From Polytrichum commune (lineage: Eukaryota; Streptophyta; Polytrichopsida; Polytrichales; Polytrichaceae), in NCBI GenBank assembly GCA_950295325.1, contig OX485803.1:42611554-42671553 (forward strand): DNA of 60,000 bases, given 5' to 3'. Each line of letters starts with the position of its first letter. The first letter of the stretch is position 1. The translations under genes and the position numbers were made by a program. Positions 47,901-58,339 of the stretch are shown here, piece after piece. The notes under the pieces are model-generated. The model did not search any database. It saw only the letters and a list, made by a program, of their open reading frames with translations, and was not told the DNA's origin.

Positions 47901-48988
47901 ACGTAGTGTGTACTAACACCTTCATTTCAATTTCGACATCATTTTCAGCGAAGGAGATTGTGCACATTATTAAAGGATTTTGTCACCAATTTGCTTTACA
48001 TCCTAACCTCTGAAGGAGGTGGATGTGTTTGAATGTGTGGTTAGCTCTGAGAAACTAAACTTGAGTGGGAGACACGATCACTTCCCAAAGGCAATTACAT
48101 ATATTGAATAGCCGATTGCAGGACAGCCAAACATACTTGGATGGCTAATGTGACCCGGTGGAACGTTTGTATGTGTGGTTTGCCCTAAGAAACTAAACTA
48201 AACCAATCTAACTCGGGTGGAGGGCATTATCTCTTCCCAATGGCAATTACATAGACTGAACTCGGTCCAGCGGCTATCCAACATAAATTTCCTTAGAAAG
48301 AGATTGTGCACATCATTGAAGAACTGTGTAACTAAATTTTGTTGGATCCTTGAGTATAATTTGTGAAGGAGGTGGATGTGTGTGTTTGAATATAATGTTT
48401 GCCCTAAGATACTATACGAAACTAAACTTGGGTAGAGGGCATAACCTATTCCATGATCGATGGCAATTACATGCATAGATGGAATAACAGCCCAAAGCCG
48501 GCAGCACATGGGTGGGATGGGACCGGTGGGTGAGATTGGGAGGATTACCCAGAGAGTCATTGCCGCCAAAGAAGTCGTGGCGGATGAGCCAGCCCTTATT
48601 GGTGCCCACCAGGAGGACATTATTGCCAGCAGCTACGCAGGTGACCAAGCCATGGCTCCTGGACGCATTCCTCTCCAACGTATCGATCGAGAAGATGGGA
48701 CTCTCGTTACTGCTCCGCACTAGGAACCCTGCATCTCCACCTACTGCAGAAACACTCTCTACCTGCACTCCGTTCCATCCCCATCCAATCCACTCCAATC
48801 CTCAAAAGAATCCTAAACCATCCTAAACCCAAACAGACAACATGATGATGATGAAATCGTGAAAGAAAGAAAACCTAAGCCCTTGAGGCAGGCATGCGAT
48901 CGATTGGGAGGAAGATAGATAGATAGATACCCACCGCGGGTTGAGGCTCTCCTCCGCTGTTCCAATCCGAGGGCTCCCACCCCGACAT
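35997..48988 (-). CDS. VPS18: VPS18, HOPS/CORVET core subunit (24 exons, 1041 aa)
   Basis: Minus-strand exons: 48988-48935, 48762-48549, 47467-47258, 46526-46387, 46044-45949, 45823-45756, 45591-45490, 45317-45167, 44526-44383, 44114-43995, 43824-43768, 42883-42824, 42468-42361, 42006-41843, 41522-41444, 41003-40941, 40363-40230, 40055-39950, 39012-38824, 38665-38438, 38304-38149, 37611-37447, 36761-36621, 36173-35997. All are GT-AG and every phase closes. Domains: N-terminal beta-propeller (about 40-430, with KVFIDPGG), clathrin-type helical repeats (about 440-830, with YGRVEELVYFAGLKEQYE and EGPEIFYDPKYALRL), a coiled segment (about 831-870), then a C-terminal RING-H2: C880, C883, C915, H917, H920, C923, C996, C999. 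Family knowledge: VPS18 is a core subunit of HOPS and CORVET, which tether membranes before Rab7/Rab5-driven fusion with the vacuole or endosomes. The length is close to other plant VPS18 proteins, plus a short extra N-terminus. Intact and probably essential. The exon 1 donor (GCG/GTGGGT) is the least certain junction. Confidence 0.93.
36270..36560. repeat. Dispersed repeat copy in VPS18 intron 23
   Basis: It begins 'GAACACCTATATTTGAGTGG' and ends near 'CTCACACCAATTGCGTGTCT'. Other copies lie at about 19960-20340, 30440-30640, 33045-33290 and 53858-54235. The family is unknown and no coding sequence or clear terminal repeats were found. Confidence 0.6.
43380..43735. repeat. GGGTGGGCAT minisatellite in VPS18 intron 11
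   Basis: The decamer-like unit GGGTGGGCAT / GGGCGGGCAT is repeated many times on the plus strand, preceded by its inverse (CCCATGCCCA) at about 43381-43420. Larger units that include 'TATTATTGTTCATGGGCGGG' are themselves duplicated. The several GGG runs could form G-quadruplexes on the VPS18 template strand. The frames across it (Gly-Trp-Ala-type repeats) are artefacts. Confidence 0.9.
46755..46862 (+). pseudogene. 5S rRNA-derived sequence in VPS18 intron 3
   Basis: On the plus strand (antisense to VPS18) the sequence follows the plant 5S rRNA: CCGGATCCCAT, GGAACTC, AGTTTAAGCC.CCTTGGGC, GTACTTGGATGAGTGACCTT, CCTAGCA. The internal control regions box A (AGTT.AAGC..CTTGG) and box C (GGATGRGTGACC) are still readable. 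Substitutions and an altered 5' part show it is not a working gene. Known sources of such sequences are 5S pseudogenes, 5S-derived SINEs and Cassandra-type TRIM retrotransposons, which carry 5S in their LTRs. Confidence 0.8.
47940..48490. repeat. Three diverged direct repeats in VPS18 intron 2
   Basis: Units of about 150-180 bp share 'GAAACTAAACT(T)', 'TGGGTAGAGGGCAT'-like and 'ATGGCAATTACATA' blocks. The block 'AGATTGTGCACATYATT' occurs at about 47956 and 48301. They lie between VPS18 exons 3 and 2 and end about 60 bp from the exon 2 donor. Confidence 0.65.
48905..48930. repeat. (AGAT)n microsatellite beside the VPS18 exon 1 donor
   Basis: An AGATAGATAGATAGAT run lies just inside intron 1, next to GTGGGTATC on the minus strand. 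A second short (AGAT)n run lies near 42934-42950, in the intron following exon 11. Confidence 0.85.
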
Positions 48989-51659
48989 GATCACAAGATT
49001 GTTTTTTTTGTCAACAATCTGTTGTTGTGCCTAGTTTCGTGCTCGATTTCATTTCATCCTAGGCTGCAACAAGTTTGGTCGAAGGGAGGGCATGGTGCAA
49101 CAAGGATTCGAAGCAAATCTCAGTCTCTCGCTCGCTCCGTCTCAAAGATCTTCAACCCAACAAGTTAAGCTTATTGCAATTCTGGAACCCTTGCATTGAA
49201 TCACTGTATCGTAAATGTGAATCCCAACATATTTCAAACTTTGTGCTTGGATCGCCCAACATGAACTAAGGTAGATCAAGGGCCTTATTCAGTTACTTTT
49301 CCTTGTTCGGACCTTACATACAATGCTTGGATTTGCTAGGTTGAAATTTTGCGTGTGCACAAATGTATCTAAAGAAGCTAGGATCAATCCCAACAAATTT
49401 TGGAGCTAATCTCGAATTACTAGGAAAATATCAAAGTCCACTAACAATGAGCTTTAAGAAGGTCTTGTAGCTCCCCTCCCTTTCCAATTATGTTCATTAT
49501 TCAACCTTGAGCGTATAGGTAATGGTTAATAAATTTTGAGCACATAGTGTAACCTCTTTTGAACACATATCTTCTAATATATGTTCTTAGATCCATCACC
49601 ACTTATATATACTTGAAGATTAAGATTGATTAATTGAATCAATTATGCTTAACTTAGTTAGTGAAATTGATGAGCCTTACTACATGTTATAGTACGCGTT
49701 TTGACTTACTAAGCTTTTAGTAACACTAAGGTAGATTTTGGGTGGGTAGTTCTTCTGATGGCATGATGACATGTGTCCCTCACCTAGCCATGGCAATTAG
49801 GTTATTGGTTATAGATGATAATATGCCTCCTCATACCCAATCAAGAATAAATTATTTAGCAAAACCATCTGGCATGACCACCACGCTAATGTACCTATCA
49901 TATACACAAATATAAAGGTTGAGGTAAGTCTAAAACCCCATTTCATTATGAAAGGACCAAAAGTGATATTTCCTATTTCTAACCTTACAAATGTGATCTT
50001 TTGTGAACATGATATATATTCATGGTAAACATAGTAGTATTAACATACTATTATATATATTCAAGGAAACTCAATCATGGCCAAATAATTGTCCCAATTA
50101 AGTATCATTTGAGACAAATGATATCAAATGATAATTGAGGCAAAGCATGTCTTCAACCATCATGGTAACTTAGGGTGGGTTTACCTTTTAGTCCCGGTCC
50201 AAGAAACTTGGGGGTCCAAACTATCCTTTGACAAACCTTATTGCCTTGGCTAGTCCTTTTCCAAAACCAAACTAATTCTCAACCATGTTTCCATAGTTTG
50301 CACAATGCTATACAATAATCTATGGCCAAAGTACAAAAACAACAATAAAGATGTTATTACAACTCTGAGTATGTTTTTCATCCTTGAAGGAATTTTTGAC
50401 ATCGCTATTACAACATCAATGTGCATAACTCAAAAACCACAAACTGCTACTCATAGAATGGAAAGTTACCTACTGCCACAGTTTCGCACCGCCTTCCATT
50501 GCAGGAAGGTTTTGTGGCCCCACCATCCCAACGAGCCACCTTCTTGACAACTTGGCACAAATTGAAAGCAACATGCCTGACAACTTGGCTAACTTGGCAA
50601 TATCCCCAAAAAGCTTCCCCCCCCCCAGCCAGCCAATGAGAGGATTTAGCCCGAAAAGAATTCCCGCTAGCATCTTCAAGTAATTCTTGCAACAAAACAC
50701 ACTACTTAATCCATGCCCATTTAGGTGTCCACATAAGCCCTAGTAGTCCTCTTGTATGTATGTGTTTGTATCTTTTGTGACAACTACAAATCAAAATATT
50801 ATTGTTAAAGATGGTAGTAAGTTCAATTGTCAAATTTTTGTAGTTAAACACAACTCCATAAACAAATTTCCTCTTTGGAAGATCAAGTAAAAAAAACTTG
50901 TTTGTACCACATTTCTCTTAAAACACCCTACACCTCTTGAAAAGGCTTGCTAAATTTTGTTCATATAGTTTGCATGAAGTTATCAAATCACAAAATCTTT
51001 TTGGATCTAGTGTTTTGTTGAAATCCCAACTCTTCTTAGTCAAACAAACAAATTGTTCCTATTCCAAATAAATTCATGTTCTATGTGTAATCGAGGTCCG
51101 AAAATTTGTTGAAGATATAGACCCAATTCTTAGTACACAATCCTGCAATTTCATCTTAACCCATCTTCTTTGTAATGACTTTAGTGACCTTTTGAATATG
51201 ATGTAAACCTATTCTTGACTCCATATTTATAATGAACTACCAACATTGCATATTCTTGTACTGAGTGGAAATTTTACCAAATTTTTGGGAATTATATACA
51301 AAATTTGAGTAAAAATTTGAGGTAGTAAACTATAACAAATGTTTAAAGGTAATAATCCTTTGGTGAGATGAATGCACACAAGTGCAAATTCAATTTCATG
51401 ACTTTGCAAGCCAATTTAGCAATAGGTTCTACCAATTTCATTCGAATCATGAACCAAATTCACTATATAGACAACCAAAACAACTTGAACTTACAACCAA
51501 TATCACTACAAGTTGTGAACAATTTCATGATTTGGTACCCATATCCACAACTTCACAAAATCAATTTCATGAACTGTATAACTTTATTTCACAAAAAAAT
51601 GGTACGTCATGTGTACGATTCTCCTAATCGCTCCCCACAACTAGCTCTACCAAAATTTT
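48989..51659. other. 5' flank of VPS18 and gene-free DNA
   Basis: The interval 48989-49200 is relatively GC-rich and should contain the VPS18 promoter and leader. The rest is AT-rich. The short frames 50447-50700 (two phases of the same stretch) and 51368-51661 have no recognisable motif, although the latter adjoins the mariner relic. Confidence 0.4.
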
Positions 51660-52640
51660 GACTAACCTCTCTTATCCAACCTTGGACCACATCTGCAATG
51701 ATTGTTTGTACGTCATCGTTAATGTGACCTTAATTATGTTCGATGATTTTGGAGATCGTTCTGTCGGACATGGATTTTGATCTGTCCAAATACCCATTCT
51801 ACATCATTCAGAAATGGACTATATGATGGCAAATAGAAGTAGATGTGTCCAACATCTTCAGAAGCTTGTTGTATTTCACGATATTTGGGAAACGGGACAA
51901 TGTCCATGAGGATGAACCTTTGTTTATCAAGGGTAGGAATGACCTTGGTCTAAATGAATTCTAAGAACTTGTTTGTATTGTAAGCACCAAGTGTGGCATT
52001 GTGTGCAATGACTCCTTCACAACCAACTGCAACCACAAAAAAATAAAGTTTGACCCCTTTGAATTGGACGAATTTGTTGGCATCTTTGTCCTCGACAATC
52101 TCTTCCAAATTGACGTGTCAAATGTAAATTGAAACCGATCTCATCCACGTATACAACATCAACCATATTGCCACCGAGCCCTAAAATCTTTTGACACTGG
52201 TCTATACGCTCTCTAAGACGTTTTTTGTTATTATAATCATTTGGTTGATAGCGCTTCAACTTGAGAGTAAATCCAACTTGACTTCAAACAACTTTTGAAA
52301 CACAATTGATAGATACAAGGTTTGGGAATTGAAAATCTTCATTTAGTTGACAATGAAGACATCCGATAGTGATATATGATTATGCATCAAGCCTCTCTAC
52401 TAATCATTGAATGTGCTCATCTTGTAAACATGGATAGCTAACATCACCTCTATGTTTAGGCACTAATTGACCGTTTTCTTCAAAAACTATGACTATGCTC
52501 CTAATAGTTTTGTATGAATAAATGTAACATTCACTCGTGTTAGCATAAGATAAGTCTCGTCGGAATTAGAATGTACAATTCATGAGCGAAGTGCATCATC
52601 TATGCGGTTATATTTACGCAGATGACTAGGCATGAATACA
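51660..52640 (-). pseudogene. Tc1/mariner-type transposase relic
   Basis: Read on the minus strand. A decayed helix-turn-helix side (RKYNRIDDALRS, about 52620) comes first. The catalytic DDE-type core follows: VVYVDEIGFNLHLTRQFGR (about 52140), then RFILMDIVPFPKYREI (about 51910), where LMDNVPFHK is the usual form, and FYLPSYSPFLNDVEWVFGQ (about 51800), matching the LP.YSP.LNP.E block. At least one stop sits between the first and second catalytic blocks, and several more lie in the N-terminal half, so no active enzyme remains. Inverted termini were not found. Confidence 0.75.
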
Positions 52641-53855
52641 AAATTGAATTGGTTTAAAAGAAGAAACTATAACCCTAACCAAACAAAAGGCTAATTATAA
52701 CTTGTAACCAACACTACTTGTAACCCAAAGCAACCTAAAGCAATGAAGAGTGACTCTTTCCACATACTTCCAATTAAGAAACAAATACATTATTCAATGA
52801 ATACAAATACAATACAACAATGAATCATTCACAACCAAAACCCTAACCAACACTAACATACTTTTCAATTTGAAATATTGTATGAGGCAATATGAAAGAG
52901 AGCAAGTTTAGACAATACAAGTATGCTTCAAAGAGTGTTGCAAATAACAAGGGCAATAATGTTTACAACAATAGCATAAACACAAACAAACTCAAGTGAA
53001 ACATCATAACTTGTAAAGAAAGAGAATGTGGAGAATTTGATGTAGTTCCACAAACCGTAAGGAAACATAACAATTATCAATTCTATTGAGTCATGCAAAA
53101 GAGGCCTTGAGGCAGGGAACCGTTACAAACCTCATAAGAAAAACCCAAGCATGCTAGAGAATGGAACAACACACATATCATTGCTAGAGAATTAGAGAGT
53201 TGTATGTGAGCACACATAGTCGCTTCCAAATCCATTCTACTATCAGACCTAGTACATGACAATATGTGGAACATCCCACCAACAACCGGATGTTGCAAAA
53301 TGAGAAGGCAAAAAACGTGAAATGAGGAGGCTAGAAAGTGAGAAGTTGGGAATACAAGAACCACTTGGTTTGGAAGATTCATGAAGTTGCTAGAGATAAA
53401 GGTCCACTATCATGAAATTGAGGTTTGCCACATGTCGAATCAGTTTCAAAGAATCATAAACCCATTTAGAAGATTTGTGAAATTGGTAGAACACTCTTCA
53501 TAAAATAGCTTGGAACCTTCAGGAAATTGAGTTTGCACTTCCGTGAAGTCATCTTACCAAAGGAGTATGTAACATTGAATCCATCAACTGGAAGGTTGCC
53601 AATGCAATTGTGAGGCGAAACTCAAGACTTTAAATGGATTCTGGCCACATGGAATTCTAAATGTGGTTTTGTTCGAACCCTCGAGAGAACATTTCTTATT
53701 TGGTGATAGCTGCCAGCCACATTTAGTGAGAAAATACATAAGGCCTTGAGATTTATCAAACAAATCATCACTATAAGGTAACTTAGCAGATAGCATTTTT
53801 ATAATGATTCGTGAGCATGTTAAGGTAGATGTGCATACTTCAGTGTTTTGATCTC
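52641..53855. other. Intergenic, no feature seen
   Basis: No supported gene. The minus-strand frames 53083-53382 and 53584-53865 lack motifs and have no splice partners I can defend. Confidence 0.4.
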
Positions 53856-53857
53856 CT

Positions 53858-54240
53858 ATGGACACTTACATTCAAGTGGTGTATGGTTGGGTGTGAATCT
53901 AGATAGTGATCGGGGAGATTTTTGGGCATCCTAATCGGTTGAGATCCTAGTGTTTGCAAGTCCAACCAGTTACATGTTAACATCCTCCGTCTTTCTTTTA
54001 TTAAATTGGGGTATATTCTATAAATACCTTTAAAAATATTAGTTACTTTCCTACAGTTTTGAACTTCAACCGGTTATTTCTCAAACTCAACCAGTTCATT
54101 TGTAACTAATTGTCGGTTCTCCCCAATCATAGATCTAAGAAGTCACCAAAAAGACGTGTGTTTAAAAAGGATTGGACTACTTGTTCAAATGTGTTAATCA
54201 TTCTAGAACACAATAGTCAACGAAATTGGGGGCACTTAAG
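53858..54240. repeat. Dispersed repeat interrupted by a MITE
   Basis: The dispersed repeat begins at about 53858 ('GGACACTTACATTCAAGTGG'), is split by the hAT MITE at 53904-54132, and resumes with 'ATCTAAGAAGTCACCAAAAA' to about 54235. Joining the two sides restores the order seen at 36270-36560. Confidence 0.65.
53904..54132. mobile_element. hAT-type MITE, copy 2 (nested)
   Basis: A 229-bp copy of the element at 1921-2146, with left end TAGTGATCGGGGAGA and right end the inverse of CTATGATTGGGGAGA. The flanks ATCTAGA and ATCTAAGA fit an 8-bp duplication with one lost base. Confidence 0.75.
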
Positions 54241-56848
54241 GTAGAAAAATCGAAAACGGCGAACGTCCACTACTGGTGCACTAAAGTAGGGTAGAATGAT
54301 TCTAGTGTGGGACCCAAAATGGCTAATGTAATAACGATGGCCTGAAAAGGATGTAGTGATAGAAGGATGCAGGGATTGACCGGATAGGTGTTGTTTCACA
54401 CTTTTTGTGATCACTTTTGGGTGTCATTGAGTTAACCTTTTTGTGTGCATTCGTATGCATAGTAGGGTATTTTGATCCTCAAATTAAGAAGACTCTACTA
54501 TACAAATAGGGGATTTGACTTACTTGTCTCTTTGGGAAAATATAACTAATGCTTTACATGGAATAAAAATACGAAACGACTTGCATTTCTCATCATTTCC
54601 TCTACTCCATCTTTGGAAAATATCGGATAAATCTCAAGCCACTCTTTCTAGCCAAATTAGCTAATTTTCATCCTTTTCCATATATATACCTTTTATGATC
54701 ATCCAAAAATTTAGAGAAATTGTGGTTTGCCAATCATATGTAATTTAGGTATACAAGCTCCAATGATTATGAAAAATTAAAAGTAATTTAAAAAAAAATA
54801 TGAACACAATTTGGATTTGCCAATCATCTCACATTAGTTGTATCTTTCATATCATACAAGAAGTGAATGCAAAAAAGAAAAATGTCCATTTAAGATCCGC
54901 TCACTTCATCCATGACAATCCCCGAGTCATTATCCATCACTGGTAAGAAAGAAGACTCCGATGTTGCCACCAATGTGAATTATGTTGTTGCTTCATTTTT
55001 GAGTTGGTCTATACCTATATGTAATTCCAAAATGGGCATTACAAGAATTAGAGGCCACACAATGACAACTACCTCATTTTGAAGATGAACAGCTTGAACA
55101 AGCACAAACAAGCTAGCCAACACTTATCTGCCCCAAAGGCAAACCTCTAGGTTCCCACATGGTTGGTTGAAAATATAAGATTCACCTAAATTTCCCCACT
55201 ATGATTGGGTGGTAGGGTGGACCAGAAAGTAAGTGCTAGAAAGGTCATAAGAGGATGAGCTCATCTTGATCAACTTCTTTTTAAAATCTTTTTAAAAAAC
55301 ATAAAATATAAAATCCTTGTGGATATATCTAATTTGATATGAAGAGAGATTCATTACTTTCATGAAGGGAAGGGCTCAAACATGTCATTAAATTCTTCCA
55401 AGAGAGGGTCTAGGAAAGTTCCCTCAAGCTTTGTGCTATATTTTCCTCCTTTGCTTTCATGAGTTGAATACCCTTCATACCGGGTTATTTAGATTGCATC
55501 CCAAGCAAGCACTTTTGCCCTCATATAAAAGCATAAATCTAAAAAAAAAATCCTTGGAAGAAGGCTTCCCCTGTTACAAACAGCTAGTGATTGTTTATAA
55601 AACCTCCCCTCGACTTTATAAGCCTAGCCTTCACGTCATTGACTTGAAGAATTTGCAAGAATGTCTAGATTTATTGGAGACTTTCCATTGATGGAGACCA
55701 TGTCGTGTGGGTACTATATAGGCCTACTCATGTGTTAATATGGGTACATGTACTAGTGTTAAATATTAATATCAATGTTGATATCCACTTGATATTTGCG
55801 CATGATTCATTGTAAATTCCATTATATCACCTATATATGCATGAACATTTGATGATAATTCTAAATGTTGTGACCCATTGGTCACTGTCTTCTAGGTTTG
55901 TGTTCAACACACATACGCATTGGTATATGTGAAAAAAAAATTATAATTAATGTACATGCATAATATTGGTAGAGATCTCTTCACAATAACAATGTAAAAC
56001 AACTGACACTATGAACGAGGGTCCCTTCATTTTGTTAGATTCAGATTGAGTATGTTATAGAGACATTGCCCTCCTATCGATAGGAGGCTTCTATGACTAG
56101 TTTACAAGAACCATAGAGGATTATGAAACCAACTAGGACTATAGAAAGCGAAGAAATTAAAATTGACCTAAGCATCAAATTTTTTTATACATGTAGAACA
56201 ACCAACTAGAGGAGATGTAAGAGGTAAGTAAAATTTTGATGTTTGTATGCATCACTAGCTTGGACACGTGTCGTCTTGACTTGTTGCACCCTTGCATATG
56301 GGGGGAGTTTGATTATGTCATTTGAAAGCTTGAGATAGCTACAACCTAGAGCAATTCATATAGGTTTCAACAAAGTGCATGATAGAGTTTGGAAGGGATA
56401 AAAAAACTGAAAATGATCGAGGTAGAGGTAACAAAGGTATGTTGAAGAGTATTGAAACAATGAGGACAATAAGTGTTTTGAAGAGGATCCTTTCATGATA
56501 TGGTGTGCAAAGAGAGGCAATTAAGCACCGTTCAAAGCATAGCGGTTCATGCATCCAAGCCATGGGATTGATCTTTACATGTAAAGAAGTTCTATCCCCA
56601 TGTTTTTGTCTTCACTTTTCGCAATGAATGAATATCTTTTGGTCCATCTCACTTAATGTCATACCATTGTTGACAAAATTAATCATACCATATAGTGCAA
56701 GTGGATAGAAGAACCATTTATATGTCATGCAAAATTAGTAGGTCAACATTTGAACATCTCTCAATGAAATGAAATGGGATTGATTTAAAGTCCGGGAAGT
56801 TGAAAAGGTGAATGGGACTGAAAATACATTAGGATGGTTTCAAACCAA
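54241..56848. other. Gene-free; carries the empty site of the 15647 MITE
   Basis: The interval 54240-54330 matches both flanks of the MITE at 15647-15864 joined directly ('...CACTAC' then 'TGGTGCACTA...'). The rest is AT-rich without a gene. The frame 56339-56563 has no motif. Confidence 0.5.
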
Positions 56849-58330
56849 CTAATTCTCTAGTGTGGCAAGCACAGTAGCCTTCATGAGATAGAGGCTAATG
56901 TCAACTTGATGGTCTAATTGAAAGAAAGACTTGAGGCTCCTTGGAACTGCATTCTCAAATAGTGATGAAAACTTATCTCTAATGGGGTTATAGAAGGGAT
57001 ATTCCAACACAAAATATGCCTCATTTTCAACTATATTATAGGAGAAAAAGTGGCATAGTCTAGTATCTCTAGAGATAGGGAAGATTGTCCATTGTCCGAT
57101 TTCAATGGCAAGTCTATGGTTCAAGGTGCGGTAGGCAACAATGCTCTTGGGTTATGGTGGAGTCAGTGGTTGTTTCAAGTATTTGTGAAAATCCTTGAGG
57201 TGGAGGTAATCTAGTTTTCTTCCCCTAAGAGATGGAAAGAGTTCCACTTTTTAGCTAGAAAAACCTCTATGATATCAACATATGCTATTTTTCATGTGGT
57301 TGGTTGTCATGGGCTTCCCAACGAGATAAATCCCATGATGCCTTCTACATGAATGTCAATTTGTGCCAAGTGTTAAATCCTTGTTTAGCTAGGTGTTGGG
57401 AGAGTGAGGTTAGTTTACTAACTAACCAAGAGGGGGATAGGTGGGCAAGCAATTGTTGAAAACCCATAATAAGCTTGAGAGTGTATAATTATATGGGAAG
57501 CTCTCCAAATTTGGCATGTAAATATGATAGGTAGTCAAAGAACGCACTTTGACATGAGACATCATATGCAACTTCATGCCCTTCTCGAAAGCTTTCTAAT
57601 GAAAGTTTTGCAAGTCACCTCCCCATATTTCGGTGCTATATGTGAAAGTAGGAACCACCAAAGCCTTGAATAGATGGGATTTGAGTTCCCAACATGTGAC
57701 TCTGATTACCGCTTCTTGCCTTAAAGTTCCCATCAAGGCTTTCAAACCTATGATTTTATGCTTTTTACTAGGTGGCTCAAAGTAACCATGTGAATAAAAA
57801 TGAATCCCAAGGCATTTGTATTCATGGGTGCTCTCAATTTGATCCTTTTCAAGGTAAAATGCCTCTTGGTTTAATTTCCTTCTGTTGTGGCCAAATTCCA
57901 TGTTTACAATCTTAGATAGATTGACTTCAAGGCTAGAAGAAATGCAAAACTTGTATAACTTGTTCAAAAGTCTTCGTAGGCATGCTCTTGATTTAGAGGG
58001 TAGAACAACATTCTCAACATAAAGAAGAATGACCATCACCCTTGTTCAATAAACACAAATAATCCCCATCAATCTCATCCAAATATGTTTCAAGTTCATT
58101 AATGTACAAACCAAATAATGTGGAGGAGGGGAGATCCTTGTTTAACACCAATATCATACATTACTTCACCATGTGTGTCGCCATTTATTCAAACTCTTGT
58201 GTATACTGTGACATACATGGCTTTTACGTCCTACTGTAAATGAGGTGGTACCCCTCATTGTTGGAGGCGTTCCCAAAGCTTGTCACACAGGACTATGTCA
58301 AAAGTTTTTTTGAAACCAACAAAGCAAGAA
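56849..58330 (-). pseudogene. LINE reverse transcriptase relic (non-LTR retrotransposon)
   Basis: Read on the minus strand. At about 58320, FVGFKKTFDIV corresponds to the FiDfkKAFDsV block. At about 58150, GVKQGSPL and LFGLYINELE follow. At about 58035, VILLYVENVVL stands where the YADD catalytic motif belongs. Open sequence for the thumb region runs to 57596 (YKCLGIHF, STEIWG). The C-terminal Cys/His-type domain is at 57124-56849 (CHFFSYNIVENEAYFVLEYPFYNPIRDKF), where ENEAYFVLEYPFY corresponds to the usual 'ED E.HFL..CP.Y' pattern. Stops and frame shifts are frequent, and the catalytic YADD reads YVEN, so it is inactive. Neither the endonuclease part nor an A-rich tail was recognised. Confidence 0.75.
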
Positions 58331-58339
58331 TAGACTAAA

